Assembly (NCBI GenBank): GCA_028095005.1
Contig: CM051460.1
Span: 159,335,461-159,399,460 of the forward strand
Length of the DNA: 64,000 nt
Direction: 5' to 3'
Source of the DNA: Rhynchospora pubera
Lineage: Eukaryota; Streptophyta; Magnoliopsida; Poales; Cyperaceae
This document shows positions 33,917-44,923 of this stretch, piece after piece; the stretch's first letter is position 1, and each line of letters opens with the position of its first letter. The translations under genes were made by a program, and so were the position numbers. The notes below the pieces were generated by a model. That model had not been told where the DNA came from. It made no database searches and worked only from the letters and a program-made list of their open reading frames with translations.

Positions 33917-35912
33917 GATAAAACAATATTATTGATATTTAAATCGCTCAATAATTAACCAATTAGTTTTCAAGTGATTAATTTATACGTAATTTGTTTA
34001 CTTTAAATATATAGGCTTTCCCACTTTACTTCTAGTGACTAACATATCAATTTTTGTTTCATGTTAGAAATCTTGTTTGCATTTTATTTACTTACGTGCA
34101 TAACATACAACCTTATTAAATATGAAAAGTTCCCCAATTGCAATATTGAAAACCAACAAACAAAGCTTAATGTTAAATTGTTAATAATAAACAATAATCA
34201 ATCTTGAGGGGACAACCGCGCCGCGCAATAATAGTAAACTAATCAACCATTTGCAGTATTGTTTTGCAAGATATCTCATGGATTAGTAGGAAAGCGTCCT
34301 GGATCAAGGGAAACCTCCCACGTGCTCACCACGCCAACCCATGGCGCCTTACACGTTTTGTGAGAGATGGGATGCGGCCCATGTGGGTCCCACACCCCAC
34401 GTGGGGCACGTCAAGCATCAATCAAGATCCCGTGAGATCAATAGTATTATTTGATTGAGGAAACTTGGAGTGCGTTCAGACATCATTTTTGACAAATTCC
34501 AATTAGACTCCCAATAATGCTTTGTTTAAACGGATTAACCCAAAAGGCCGAAATGTCAGGCCCCCCTGCAAAATACAAAATTTTAGTCCAGACGGCGTTT
34601 GAATTCTCAAGATGTAGTAGTAATCACGCTTGACTTGGTAAACACGATCATCTCACTTATTAAAAAAAAATGATTTTGGATATTTTCTTCAAAAAAAAAA
34701 AGAATAACATTGGATAATGACAAACGCAACTTAATTGGCGTTGTTAGGCTCTCCGCAGCGCCGTTTCTGATGATAGAGCTTATTCGAAGAAGAATAAAAT
34801 TCATATTATACACCGAGCGACCAATATTGTGGAGATAAATTCGACTTTGGGGTTGTAATAGATCAATATTAGCTTTAATGTTATTATTATGTTAAAATTT
34901 TACTAGAAGTAGATTCATATATATTGTATATATAGAGGATAATTTATTAGCTTTGAAATTTTAAACCGTCAAATAATACCATCTCTAAATCCTAAAAGGT
35001 AAAACCGTCAAATAATAAAAATCATGTTTCAGACAAATTTTTAATATGCATATCTAGCTGTTTATAATAAGTTGCACGAAACATCAAATAAATATTTGAA
35101 GTCACTTTTCACCGGCCTAATAAAGTTTTGACTCAAAGAGTTCGTAATTTTTTTTAACTAATTACAATATCCATTTTTTACCTCTTGAAAATAAAAAAGT
35201 ATTTTTATCAAGATTTTAAAAACTCTATTTTATCTCGATTTTCGTTCATACCACATAATCGTTTTATCGCCGTTTTTCGCTGCGCAACCACTATCGCCAT
35301 TTTACCCCAACAAACGCTAAATCACCCTCCAACAGCTAAACCACACAAATATTTTAAAACCTTGATTTTTATATACAAAGATATAATATATGTTGTTAAA
35401 GGAATAATGCGAGCCAATAGTATTCTATGCATTTCAATTTTCCATGACCGTCAGTGCCAGGTTCGTCTAAAGAAAATAATGGTACTACATTGAAGAACCG
35501 TAAATACATAAATTACTCAACATGTAAATTTGGTTCTCACGAATAGAACTGCAAACTTGCAAGAATGTTTACATTCACAGTAAAATTATGGAATAAAACG
35601 GCATTTTCTCTAGATGACTAGTTGGTTGGTGTTGCAATCAAGTTTTATGATAGGCTGGTGATGATAGAAATTTGTAATTTTTTCTGATTAATAATATTCC
35701 TTCGTGTTGTGTTGCTTGTTTTGAAAAATTTGTACAAAGCCAACCATCTACCTATAAAATAATGTTAATCGTATATAATGACACGAACACTTGAAAATAT
35801 CAAATTAATAATTTTACACGGCATGGCGGCATGCATCAATAAAGCAACTCTATATATACTATTTATGTATGATCTTTCTTATTTTTTCGTTGAATCTTTT
35901 CTTTTCTTTCTC
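33917..35912. other. Intergenic region
   Basis: AT-rich except 34285-34440, which carries CACGTG words (near 34319 and 34399) and reads like a displaced promoter fragment. No gene or complete element is identified. Confidence 0.4.
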
Positions 35913-35915
35913 TTT

Positions 35916-36079
35916 GGCTCCGTTTGGATAGGTGTGGGAAAAAAGAAAAAAGAAAAGAAGTGAGAAAAAATATTGAAAAGTGTGTAAATTTGTAAAGAAT
36001 TTAAATTATTTATAATTTTTTTCTTTTTTTTTCCTTCTTCCTTCTTACTACTTCTCAACGCATGCATCCAAACGAAGGC
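35916..36079 (+). mobile_element. Short MITE, family A, copy 5
   Basis: Ends are GGCTCCGTTTGGAT and ATCCAAACGAAGGC, flanked by a 3-bp duplication TTT (35913-35915 and 36080-36082). Confidence 0.86.
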
Positions 36080-36082
36080 TTT

Positions 36083-36823
36083 GCGCAGCTCAACAGTTTG
36101 GTGAAACTAACACAGCCACTAACAAATAAAATAAAATACAGGTCCGTGGCAAAACTGCCAGAAAACATTGGGAAAAGAGTTTGGTAAAACCAGGTCTACT
36201 TAGCCCCCACGTGTTGGTGCGAGTTATTTTACTAGGTCAACACCAAATATGAACAGCTTCGGGCCAATGATAAAAGAAATTAACGGTTAGGATTGTATCT
36301 TAAAGGTCAACTCTAGCGCTATGTATCTGACAGACTGATACTATACCCTGATCTACAGGGTCGGAGCCAGAAATATAGAATACATAAAATTAAGTAACTT
36401 TGAATATTTTACGAAAAAGTTCATGTTCCGACTAATTGGCATCTATAAATTTAGCAGTCCATTTTATAGCATAAAGTGAGGATTTATTTAACAGCTAATA
36501 AATTTAATAGTTTGTTAAAATGAGTTTTATTGTAACTTGTATTGAAGAAAAAAAACAATAAATTAATTTCGAACATGTAAATTTTATTATTAAATTTGAG
36601 AAATAAAACATAAAATATGAAGAAAGGAATCTCTAAACAATGTATTTTTTTTTTCTTTCTTTGCTTCGAGAATATTGTGATATTTATTTCCGAAAAGCAC
36701 TTGTACACTTTTTTATATTCCAATAAGAACGTGAAAACTGGAGATTGGTACCATATCTATGTTTAACAAGGCATCGGCAGTCTAATCATAATTAAAGTAA
36801 TTTAGTACAAAAAAAAAACAGGC
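36083..36823. other. Spacer left of the CACTA element
   Basis: AT-rich and non-coding, with the retroelement-like phrase GGGTCGGAGCCAGAAATAT near 36358. No complete feature. Confidence 0.4.
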
Positions 36824-36889
36824 ACGCACTACTAGAATTTGCGTTTTCAGAGTCGGTAGGCACATGACTTAGCGTGGATAAATTAAGTA

Positions 36890-37195
36890 AGGACGCTGAA
36901 ATAAAATCTAGACGGACACGTGGATTCGGGATTGATCGCTTGCGTGGTTAGGCGGACACAATGTAATAAGCACGCAGAAGTATTTCACACAAGGACGCTA
37001 AATTTATTTGTATATCGACTCAAAGTAATCGGAAACTTATCTCTGCGTCGCTAGACAGACACGATTTAATAAGCACGCAGAAGTATTTCATATAAGGACG
37101 CCAAATTTCTTTTTATACCGACTCAAAATAATCGGAACTTATCTCTGCGTCGCTAGACAGACACGTTTTGATAAGCACGCAGAAGCATTTCATTT
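36890..37195 (+). repeat. Left subterminal tandem repeats of the CACTA element
   Basis: A ~103-bp unit is repeated about 2.5 times, with recurring AAGCACGCAGAAGTATTTCA at 36969, 37072 and (diverged) 37174. GGACGC and GCGTCGCTAGACAGACACG recur within it. In En/Spm such subterminal repeats bind the element's regulatory protein. Confidence 0.85.
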
Positions 37196-37199
37196 TTTT

Positions 37200-38206
37200 T
37201 TGCTTATATCGTCGAATGATTAAGTTTTGAAGTGGGTGAATAATGCTAAGTTATTAACCCCAAACTCAAATATCTTTGAATGCTCTTTTTCAAGTTATGT
37301 AGCAGCCTTGATACCATTATAAACCCCAAACTCAAATCCGATATCAACCATATGCATAAACCCGAATCCAGTAAATGCAATCCATATCTTTCATTAAATA
37401 TTGAAAATAACATCCATCAGGTGTAAGAAAAGGTGTAATTAAAGTGTAACACAAATCAATTGAGGGCATCAAAATACATCCACATTTGACAAAAAAAAAA
37501 ACAGTGCAATTCATAGATAACAGATTTTATATTTCATATCATATACATAATAGTATCATAACAATATCAATTGAAACAAAATCTAACTAATTTGAAAAGA
37601 GAATAGCAACTAAAATGGAGTTCTGTTGGCTACTTCCAAATTAAGCACTACAGATCGATGTTGTTCGAAACCAAATACTACATATTTTCCAATGCTTGTC
37701 CTTTCTTTTTTCTTTACATGATCAGCACTGTTCTTTTCACAATATTGTTCAAAACCAAATACTACAGATTTTGTGCTACTAATAACCCGCTCTTGTCCTT
37801 TTAGTCCCTTTTAGCTGCCTTGCTGATTGAATAAAAACAAGAGGGTTAATTAATTAATCCAGGTCATGCTTAGTAGTTCAAATAGAAACACACAGTACAT
37901 TAGTTCTGGATATATAGCTTCTGTGAACTAAGGTTCCAAGCACCAACAAATAGAGTACAATTTTGTGATTTCAAATACCAGCCATAATGCTTGAGCAAAT
38001 CCAGTATTAGAGAAAAATCATCGAAAACCAAAACAATTAGTAGTGGTATGCTGAAAACCAAAACAATTACTTTTCAAATGTTGCAGAGATGACTTACGTT
38101 GCTTGAACCGGCCCATCTGAGATAGTTGTGCGCTTGACAAATCACTGTTCTCACACCCTACAAGTTCACAATTTCAATACAATTAGAATCCAATTTCACA
38201 ATTTGA
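37200..38206. other. Non-coding left part of the CACTA element
   Basis: AT-rich sequence between the subterminal repeats and the stop codon of the minus-strand gene. It must contain that gene's 3' UTR. Short direct repeats are present (CCCCAAACTCAAAT near 37258 and 37325; AAACCAAATACTACA near 37668 and 37750). Confidence 0.5.
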
Positions 38207-40332
38207 TTAAACAACATTGATGCTTAATAAAGGGCCATACCATTCATCTTCCTCATCCTCTGAATTTGTACAAGGGATGTCATTCTCACATTCATCATCT
38301 TCCATGTCTCGATCAGCTGGTAGTGAGGATTGGTTGCTTGAGTTGGACAGCTCGATAGGATCGACTGGGTCAAGCATTCCTAACTGAACCAAAGCACCAG
38401 GCAAATCTAATCCTTCACCGAGTGAAACCTCGAACTCATTAGTAGACTCTTCTTGGTAAAAGTCGTCCTCTGCTGGATTGTTGTTGTCACCATGAAATGT
38501 CTTTCTATTGCACTTGTATACAACCCACCAATCGCTTCTCTTCTTTGATGGATACGGAAGATAGTATACTTGAAGTGCTTGTGCAGCTAATCCAAATGGT
38601 TCTTCAGGCCAGAGTTTGGATCTGTGTTTGACTTCTACTAATCCATTTTTTTTATCTATTTTGACACCATTTCTTACATCAAACCAGTGGCACCTGAAAA
38701 GAACGACTCTATTGTTAACTCCTGGATATTGAATTTCAACAATATCCTCTAAAATCCCATAATAATCACGTCCCCCACCATCATCTGACTCTCCTGTGAT
38801 GCATACCCCTGAATTTACTGTGGATTTTGTTTCCCCATAGGTTTTAGTATGGAAAACAAATCCATTAACCTCATAGGCTCCATAGGATTGATAGTTTCTA
38901 CTAACTGGCCCGAGGCTAATACTTTTGATGTACTGATTACACTCACGACGGGCTACAACTGTCTTTCTTAACCATTCTGGAAACTCCTTGTCTACAATAG
39001 CTTGTAGCAGCCTGTTATTTGTCGGTTGTCGTGTGGTTTTGATGAATTGCTCATATTCCCTGTAGAATATTAAAATAAATGTTAACAAAAGGCAATGGAT
39101 CCTTTTTCAATTGGGTATGGCTCCAACTATTCCTGAAGACAGATAATTGGTGAATCATATACACATTTTAGTTAATAGACCAAGTTATCATTGCAAAGCC
39201 AGGGATATTATTGCTACAAAAGATAATGAAAGATATTGCCAGTTAAAATTAGAAGTATACTCTAGAAAAGGTTTAATCTCTGGGCAATTGTAGAGGATGT
39301 AGAGGTGTGCCTTCTCAAAGTCTTTGACCTCTAATGTTTCGCGCCGGCCTCGAGTAAGAGCACGTCCTGGATAATTGAAGACAGATAGTTGATCTTCCTT
39401 CCTGGAATCAACATTGTCGTTTTCTCCATTTGCAAGTCCCGGGCCAGAATCATAGGCAAAGTAACATTTGCAATAGTCTGATATCTCTTGCGTAACATAG
39501 GACTCTGCAATTGACCCCTCCACACGTGCTTTATTGGTTACTCGTTTCCTCGCCTCTTTGATACGCCTGTTAGAAAAGAATATATTGATAAGTGTCAATT
39601 AAGATGAAGAGTATGCAAGGATTCTTGTATAACAAAAACTTACAAACTAATTGTAGTTATACCCTCTGTCCCGGGCCATACTCTTCTGCTCTGCCCCCCT
39701 CTCTAAACATACTAACTGTAGTTATACCCTCTCTCAGCTGATAGTGGGGGCCCAGCTTGGTCAACTGAGGGGCCATCTTCCTCAGTTGCTGACAGTAGGG
39801 GCCCAGCTTGGTCAACTGAGGGGCCATCTTCCTCAGTTCCTGACAGTGGGGGCCCAGCTTGGTCAACTGAGGGGCCATCTTCCTCAGTTGCTGACATTGG
39901 GGGCCCAGCTTGGTCAACTGAGGGGCCATCTTCCTCAGAGGCTGACAGTGGGGGCCCAGCTTGGTCAACTGGGGGGCCATCTTTCTCAGAGGCTGACAGT
40001 GGGGGCCCAGCTTGGTCAACTGAGGGCCTATCTTGCTCAGATGCTGAAGTTGAGGGCCCAGCTTGGTAAATCTTTCTCACTGCCATCATCGGTCTCTTTC
40101 TCCCTCGATAAATCTTTCTCACTGCCATCATCGGTCTCTTTCTCCCTCGATAAATCTTTCTCACTGCCATCATCGGTCTCTTTCTGCATTGGGATGTAGG
40201 TGGGTTCTTCCCATAAAAGATTCTTGGTTTACTTGCAGAATGCTTTAGAGCATCAGTTGTTCTCAAAAAATCAAAATATTCATGTTCTTTTGCTCTTGTC
40301 ATAGAACGAGTTTGTGCCCTTCTTGGCGCCAT
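38207..40332 (-). CDS. CACTA-encoded protein with DUF4218 (partial) and DUF4216 domains
   Basis: Rebuilt from three exons on the minus strand: 40332-39728, 39566-39261 and 39059-38207. Introns are GT-AG and the phases fit at both junctions, giving 587 residues. Exon 1 encodes a basic N-terminus, three copies of a 14-residue repeat with core RPMMAVRKIY, and about 6.5 copies of a 17-residue repeat with core SVDQAGPPLS. Exon 2 is the C-terminal half of DUF4218 (NKARVEGSIAESYV, then LSVFNYPGR and AHLYILYNC). Exon 3 starts with EEYEQF and holds DUF4216 (GFVFHTKTYGE; NSGVCITG; DYYGILEDIVEI; VVLFRCHWFDV; residues about 370-430), then an acidic tail. In full CACTA transposases these domains follow Transposase_21, which is absent here and apparently replaced by the repeat exon. 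Function is unknown. The exon 1 donor (39727) is my inference. Confidence 0.75.
39744..40065 (-). repeat. 51-bp coding minisatellite in exon 1 of the CACTA minus-strand gene
   Basis: Unit starts recur at exact 51-base spacing (39751, 39802, 39853, 39904, 39955, 40006). Each unit encodes 17 residues, Gly/Pro/Ser/Asp/Glu-rich and acidic. All six frames are open over much of it, so plus-strand frames here are artefacts. Confidence 0.92.
40066..40193 (-). repeat. 42-bp coding minisatellite
   Basis: Three units of 42 bp, each encoding the basic 14-residue RKRPMMAVRKIYRG (the last one joins the 17-residue array). It places three identical positively charged blocks next to the acidic array. Confidence 0.92.
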
Positions 40333-41949
40333 TGGGATCTGTCATTGATTGACAAAAAATAAGATTAGTAAAGTGGTTCTTTCATATGCAGCACATGAAA
40401 GAAGGTTAAAGAAGGTCTTATGCTATTATTTTTATCATGTCATTCCCAAAATGTCCATGGTAATTTACGGTCCTCTACAACAAAGTTGATTTACAGTTCA
40501 GGATATACAGTTCTATTGGTAAACAAAATTCAAGTATTGAACTATTTTAATATAATTAGGTCCAAAACAAACTCAAATAAATGTTGATTTCTCCCTGAAC
40601 TCACATTATGTTACAAAGTCCAAACTTTTTCTACATTAAGTACCATGATCTATTTTCTATAGAGAGAGAGAGAGAGAGAGAGAGACCTGAAGGGAGAGGA
40701 TCTCTTGGTCAATAGCAACAGCCAGTCTATGCCTCCTCCTCCTGCTGCTCTTCTACATGAAAATTAATGTCATACAGATGTTTGTTAAAATTAATAACAA
40801 AGTTAAAAAATAAAATAAACAGACTAATACTAAAGAAGTAAAAAATGACATAACTTGTAAGTACTTGTGATTAGACTTAAACTTTCTTTAGTATGAATAC
40901 CACTTTATTAACGTCAAGAGAATGAATATAAAACTAAGCACAAATTCTGACAATAAAAGAAGCAGATTTGTTACTTTAAGATACAAGGCAACCAATATAT
41001 CAGTGATGCTCCTTTAATTGATCTCAGTAAAATGTTACTTTAAGATAATCAGCTTTAAACTTAAACTTTCTACAATACAAAAGGGGGGAAAAAAGAACTA
41101 ATTGTTAAAAATAAAAGCAGATTCGATCCATACCTACTGTTAATCGACTTCGTAAAGCAGATTTGATCGCCTTCGACGAATTGGGAGAGACGGATTTGAT
41201 CGCCTTCGACGAATCGCTTTCGACCTAGGGTTTATCGATGAGAGACGAAAGAGGAATTGGGATTTTATCGGAGAGAGAGAAAGAGGAATGGTTTTAATCG
41301 TCATAATTAGGGAGGATTTCTAGGAATTTGGGAAGACGAATTGGGATTTGAAGAAGGGTTTTATTTCGTATGGTTTTAAACTTAGGGAGAGGAAAAAGTA
41401 ACGGGGGGAGAGAGAGAGAGAGAGAGAGTATACACAGATGAGGCTTATTTCATATGATTTCTATAAACTTGGGATTTGATATGATATGTAACGGAGAGAG
41501 AGAAAGATGCTTATTTCATATGATATGTAACGGAGGCTTGAAAAAAAGTATATCGAGAGAAAGATTCATATGATATGTAACGGAGAGGATTGGGATTGGA
41601 GAAAAAGTATATAGATTGGGATCATATGATATATAACGGAGGATTTAATTCTATAAACTTAAAAGTATACAGCTTATTATATATCACATGATATTCAAAC
41701 CATGCGCATGGCATAGAGATTAACTCATGGTTGGCTTTATTTCATCTCGTACAGATTATTTTTTTCATGTGCATAGCATTTATTTTTTTTGTAAATAAAA
41801 ATTAGTGGTTGTTTGGTGCATGAGTTAATATATATACTCATGTTAAATTTGAGTTCATACAGATTATTTATTTCATGTGCATAGCATCTAAAATTAGCAT
41901 CTATTTTTATATTTCAGATTTAGATATGTTAATATATGATATTTAACAT

Positions 41950-42571
41950 CTTAAAAAGTTTGTTCAAAAGAAAAATGTAATTGTAAGCTCAACAAATAAA
42001 ATGTACAAATCAATGTACCAAAATTGAACAAAGTGATCACATAAAATAAACTAAGTGAACTAAAAAAATAGTAATTTTGATAGTGAATAGTATGAAAATA
42101 ATAAAATGAGTGGTAAAATATAATAATCGATATGTTGATATATATTCATGTCCATGTTAAATTTGAGTTCAATTGCAATATGCATGCATTTGAATTCTAT
42201 TTAAATAAACTCCATGGATGAAGAAACATATATGCATGATACTAGATTGAAGAAACATGCTATGCATCTTTAACATACTACATGAGAAATACTAATAAAA
42301 GAGTAATGGCTATTTACATATATTCATCTTTAACATACTCATGTCCATGTAAGTTAACATGAAAGAAATCAAAGTTTGTTCAAAATAAAAATGTAATGGC
42401 TATTGACATGTATTCATCTTTAACAAACTTAATGGCTATTGACATACTCATGTCCATGTGTGGTTGTCTTAAAAAGTTTGTTCAAAAGAAAAATGTAATT
42501 GTAAGCTCAACAAATAAAATGTACAAATCAATGTACCAAAATTGAACAAAGTGATCACATAAAATAAACTA
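41950..42571 (+). repeat. Direct repeat pair, ~104 bp each, 518 bp apart
   Basis: Copies at 41950-42053 and 42468-42571 are essentially identical, beginning CTTAAAAAGTTTGTTCAAAA and ending ATAAAATAAACT. This is an internal duplication within the CACTA element. Confidence 0.9.
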
Positions 42572-43596
42572 GTAAATATTAACTTTGTTAGTGAATAGTA
42601 TGAAAATAATCAAATAAAATAAACTAGTAAATATTTTTACATGGATGATACTAGATTGAATTTAAATGAAATTTTACATTTAAAAAATAATTTTAAAAAA
42701 TACTAATTGAAGTGTTCTATGCATCTTTTCCAATGCTGTGTATCATAAAAAATAAAGGTATTAATTGTATATATAAATTGTCACACAAAATTGAGGTGTT
42801 TTCGGTCAATCCCTAATTGAAGTGTTCAAAATAGAGTATATGTAGAAAGAATAAATTCAAGGCAATTGCTGCATAAAGGTGTCTATAGAAAGAATTTGAA
42901 TTAATATGTTACAATTGCATGCATGCTATGCATGTTTCCAATACTACATGAGAAATACTAATTTGCAAAACTATTTTATAGTGAATAATATGAAAAAATC
43001 AAATTAAATAGTAACAATTTTAAAAAGTTGAAGATGTTAAATAATATCAATAATTAACATCTAAAAATATCAAATTAATTGTTCCTAACAACTTTAAAAT
43101 AACCTAAGATATGAAAATATGAAGATATGCGCCGCATCTTCACATACTAAGTAAGATATGCGCCGCATATCTAAACTCTCATCGCTCATGAAAATTCTCC
43201 AGAAAATTTCACCAAAATTCTTCGCGCTCATGAGACCTTCACCAAAATTCTTCGCGCTCATGAGACCTTCACCAAAATTCTTCTGCGGCAAATTTTCGCG
43301 CCTCCTCCAAAAAAAGTTTTCGCATCTCCCCCCAAAATTTGGTCCTATATATAATTTCCCCAATTTTTGCGAAGAATTTCACCAAAAGATATAATTTCTG
43401 CATCACTTTTTTTCTTTTCTCAATTTTCTGCCTTGTTCCATCCTCTTACTTTCATCCTCTTCTCTTCCTCAAATCAGATTTGTAATTAGAGCTTTCTGCA
43501 ATTTCTTCCTCAGGTATGACATTCTTCCTTCAATTTCTTGCTTCAATTTTCGCATTTATGATTTGTAACTGTAATTTCTTACTTTCTTTCTTCAAT

Positions 43597-44360
43597 TTTC
43601 GCATCTCAGATCGGATTAGAGCTTCTTCCTTTCTCAGATCTGAAGGTATGACTTCCTTTCGTTCCTCTTTCTCTTCTCCCTTTTTCGTTCCTCTTTCTCT
43701 TTCTCTTCTCTTTCTCATATCAGATCGGATTAGGGTTCGTGATTAGGGATTTTAATTGTCATACTTGTTCGAATTTTGTAGAAACAAGTCAATAGATCTG
43801 AAGTTTCTAAGAGTTCACCTGATTTTAATTGTCATTTTCTGAAGGTTTTAATTGTCATACTTCAGATCTGATGTCATACTTCTAATAGTTCCCCAATCAT
43901 TTTGTAATATTTGGAAATGGAAATTTACTCAATTATTCAATATACATGTACATCTGTAAACACATGGATATCTGTATACACATGTTAATATTATTCACTA
44001 ACTTTCTCTATTTTTTTTCTATATGCCGGTGGATGTGTTGCTTCTCTAACCTCCCTCTTTGTGCTGGTATGCTTCTCTAACTTTTTTCTATTTAATTTAT
44101 GCTTCAATTAGATGAGAAATTAAGGGGTTGGCTTTGAATTTGAGTTAGCAAATGGTTTGTCTATCCCCAATTCCTTGCTTCAATTAGGGTTTATGATTTG
44201 TAATCCCCAATTAGATACAATTAGGTGTTCAGAGGTTTTAATAAGTGATGTTAAGGGATTTCCTGCATTTATTTTTTTCTTATTCTTTCTTCCTTCAATT
44301 TTTGCATCTCAGATCGGATTAGAGCTTCTTCCTTTCTCAGATCTGAAGGTATGACTTCCT
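43597..44360 (+). repeat. Duplicated leader segment upstream of the Transposase_24 gene
   Basis: About 60 bases, beginning TTCGCATCTCAGATCGGATT and ending CAGATCTGAAGGTATGACTT, occur at 43597-43655 and again at 44299-44360. The AAG|GTATG in each copy resembles a 5' splice site, so this may be a duplicated non-coding first exon. Confidence 0.8.
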
Positions 44361-44923
44361 TCTTTCCTCTTTCTCTTCTCCCTTTTATGCAATTAGGGTT
44401 CATGATTATACTTGCTTCAATTTGGATACAATTCTGGGATGAATTAAGGGTTTGCAATTAAGGGATGCAATTAAGGGATGAATTACAGGGATGAATTACA
44501 GTTTCTCTTCTCCCTTTTATGCAATTATAGTTTCTTATTTGTATATAGTTGCAATTAAGAGTTTGCAATTAAGGGATGCAATTCTTGTTTGTATATAATT
44601 CCTTCTATTTTTATTGTGGTGAAATTACAGTTTCTTGTTTGTATATATTTGACTTAGTTTAGAAAAAAAATGAACTTGTATAAATTAAAGGTGGTACTTG
44701 TATAACAATTGTTAGTAGATAATTCAAGGACATCTCCAATTTACAATTGCTCCAGTGGTCCTTCACAAACTGAGTTTAATTATATGTACAACCAATTGTA
44801 CATTAGAGGTAGCCAAACCAATTGTACATTACAGGTAGCCAACCAATTATATATATATTATTGTTTACATTGTCTCTAGTCTAAATTAATGGATGCAACA
44901 GTAGTGTAATTGTTTCTACATTA

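Larger units (their letters stand above)
40333..44923. other. Divergent intergenic core of the CACTA element
   Basis: Bidirectional upstream region between the two element genes. It has GA microsatellites (40663-40684, 41407-41428). A family of ATATGATATGTAACGGAG words lies at 41455-41640. A ~104-bp direct repeat is at 41950-42053 and 42468-42571. Two tandem copies of a 30-base TTCACCAAAATTCTTCGCGC-type unit are near 43207-43270. A ~60-bp leader segment is duplicated at 43597-43655 and 44299-44360. No transposase-like ORF is found. Confidence 0.6.

Noticed and set aside
34264..34458. 64-codon ORF in a CACGTG-rich segment
   Set aside because: Isolated, no domain; the segment looks more like promoter-type sequence than coding.
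39744..40199. A 151-codon plus-strand ORF and other overlapping frames in the 51-bp repeat array
   Set aside because: The repeat unit is a multiple of three and lacks stops in several frames, so all frames are open. Only the minus-strand frame joins in phase to the DUF4218 exon.
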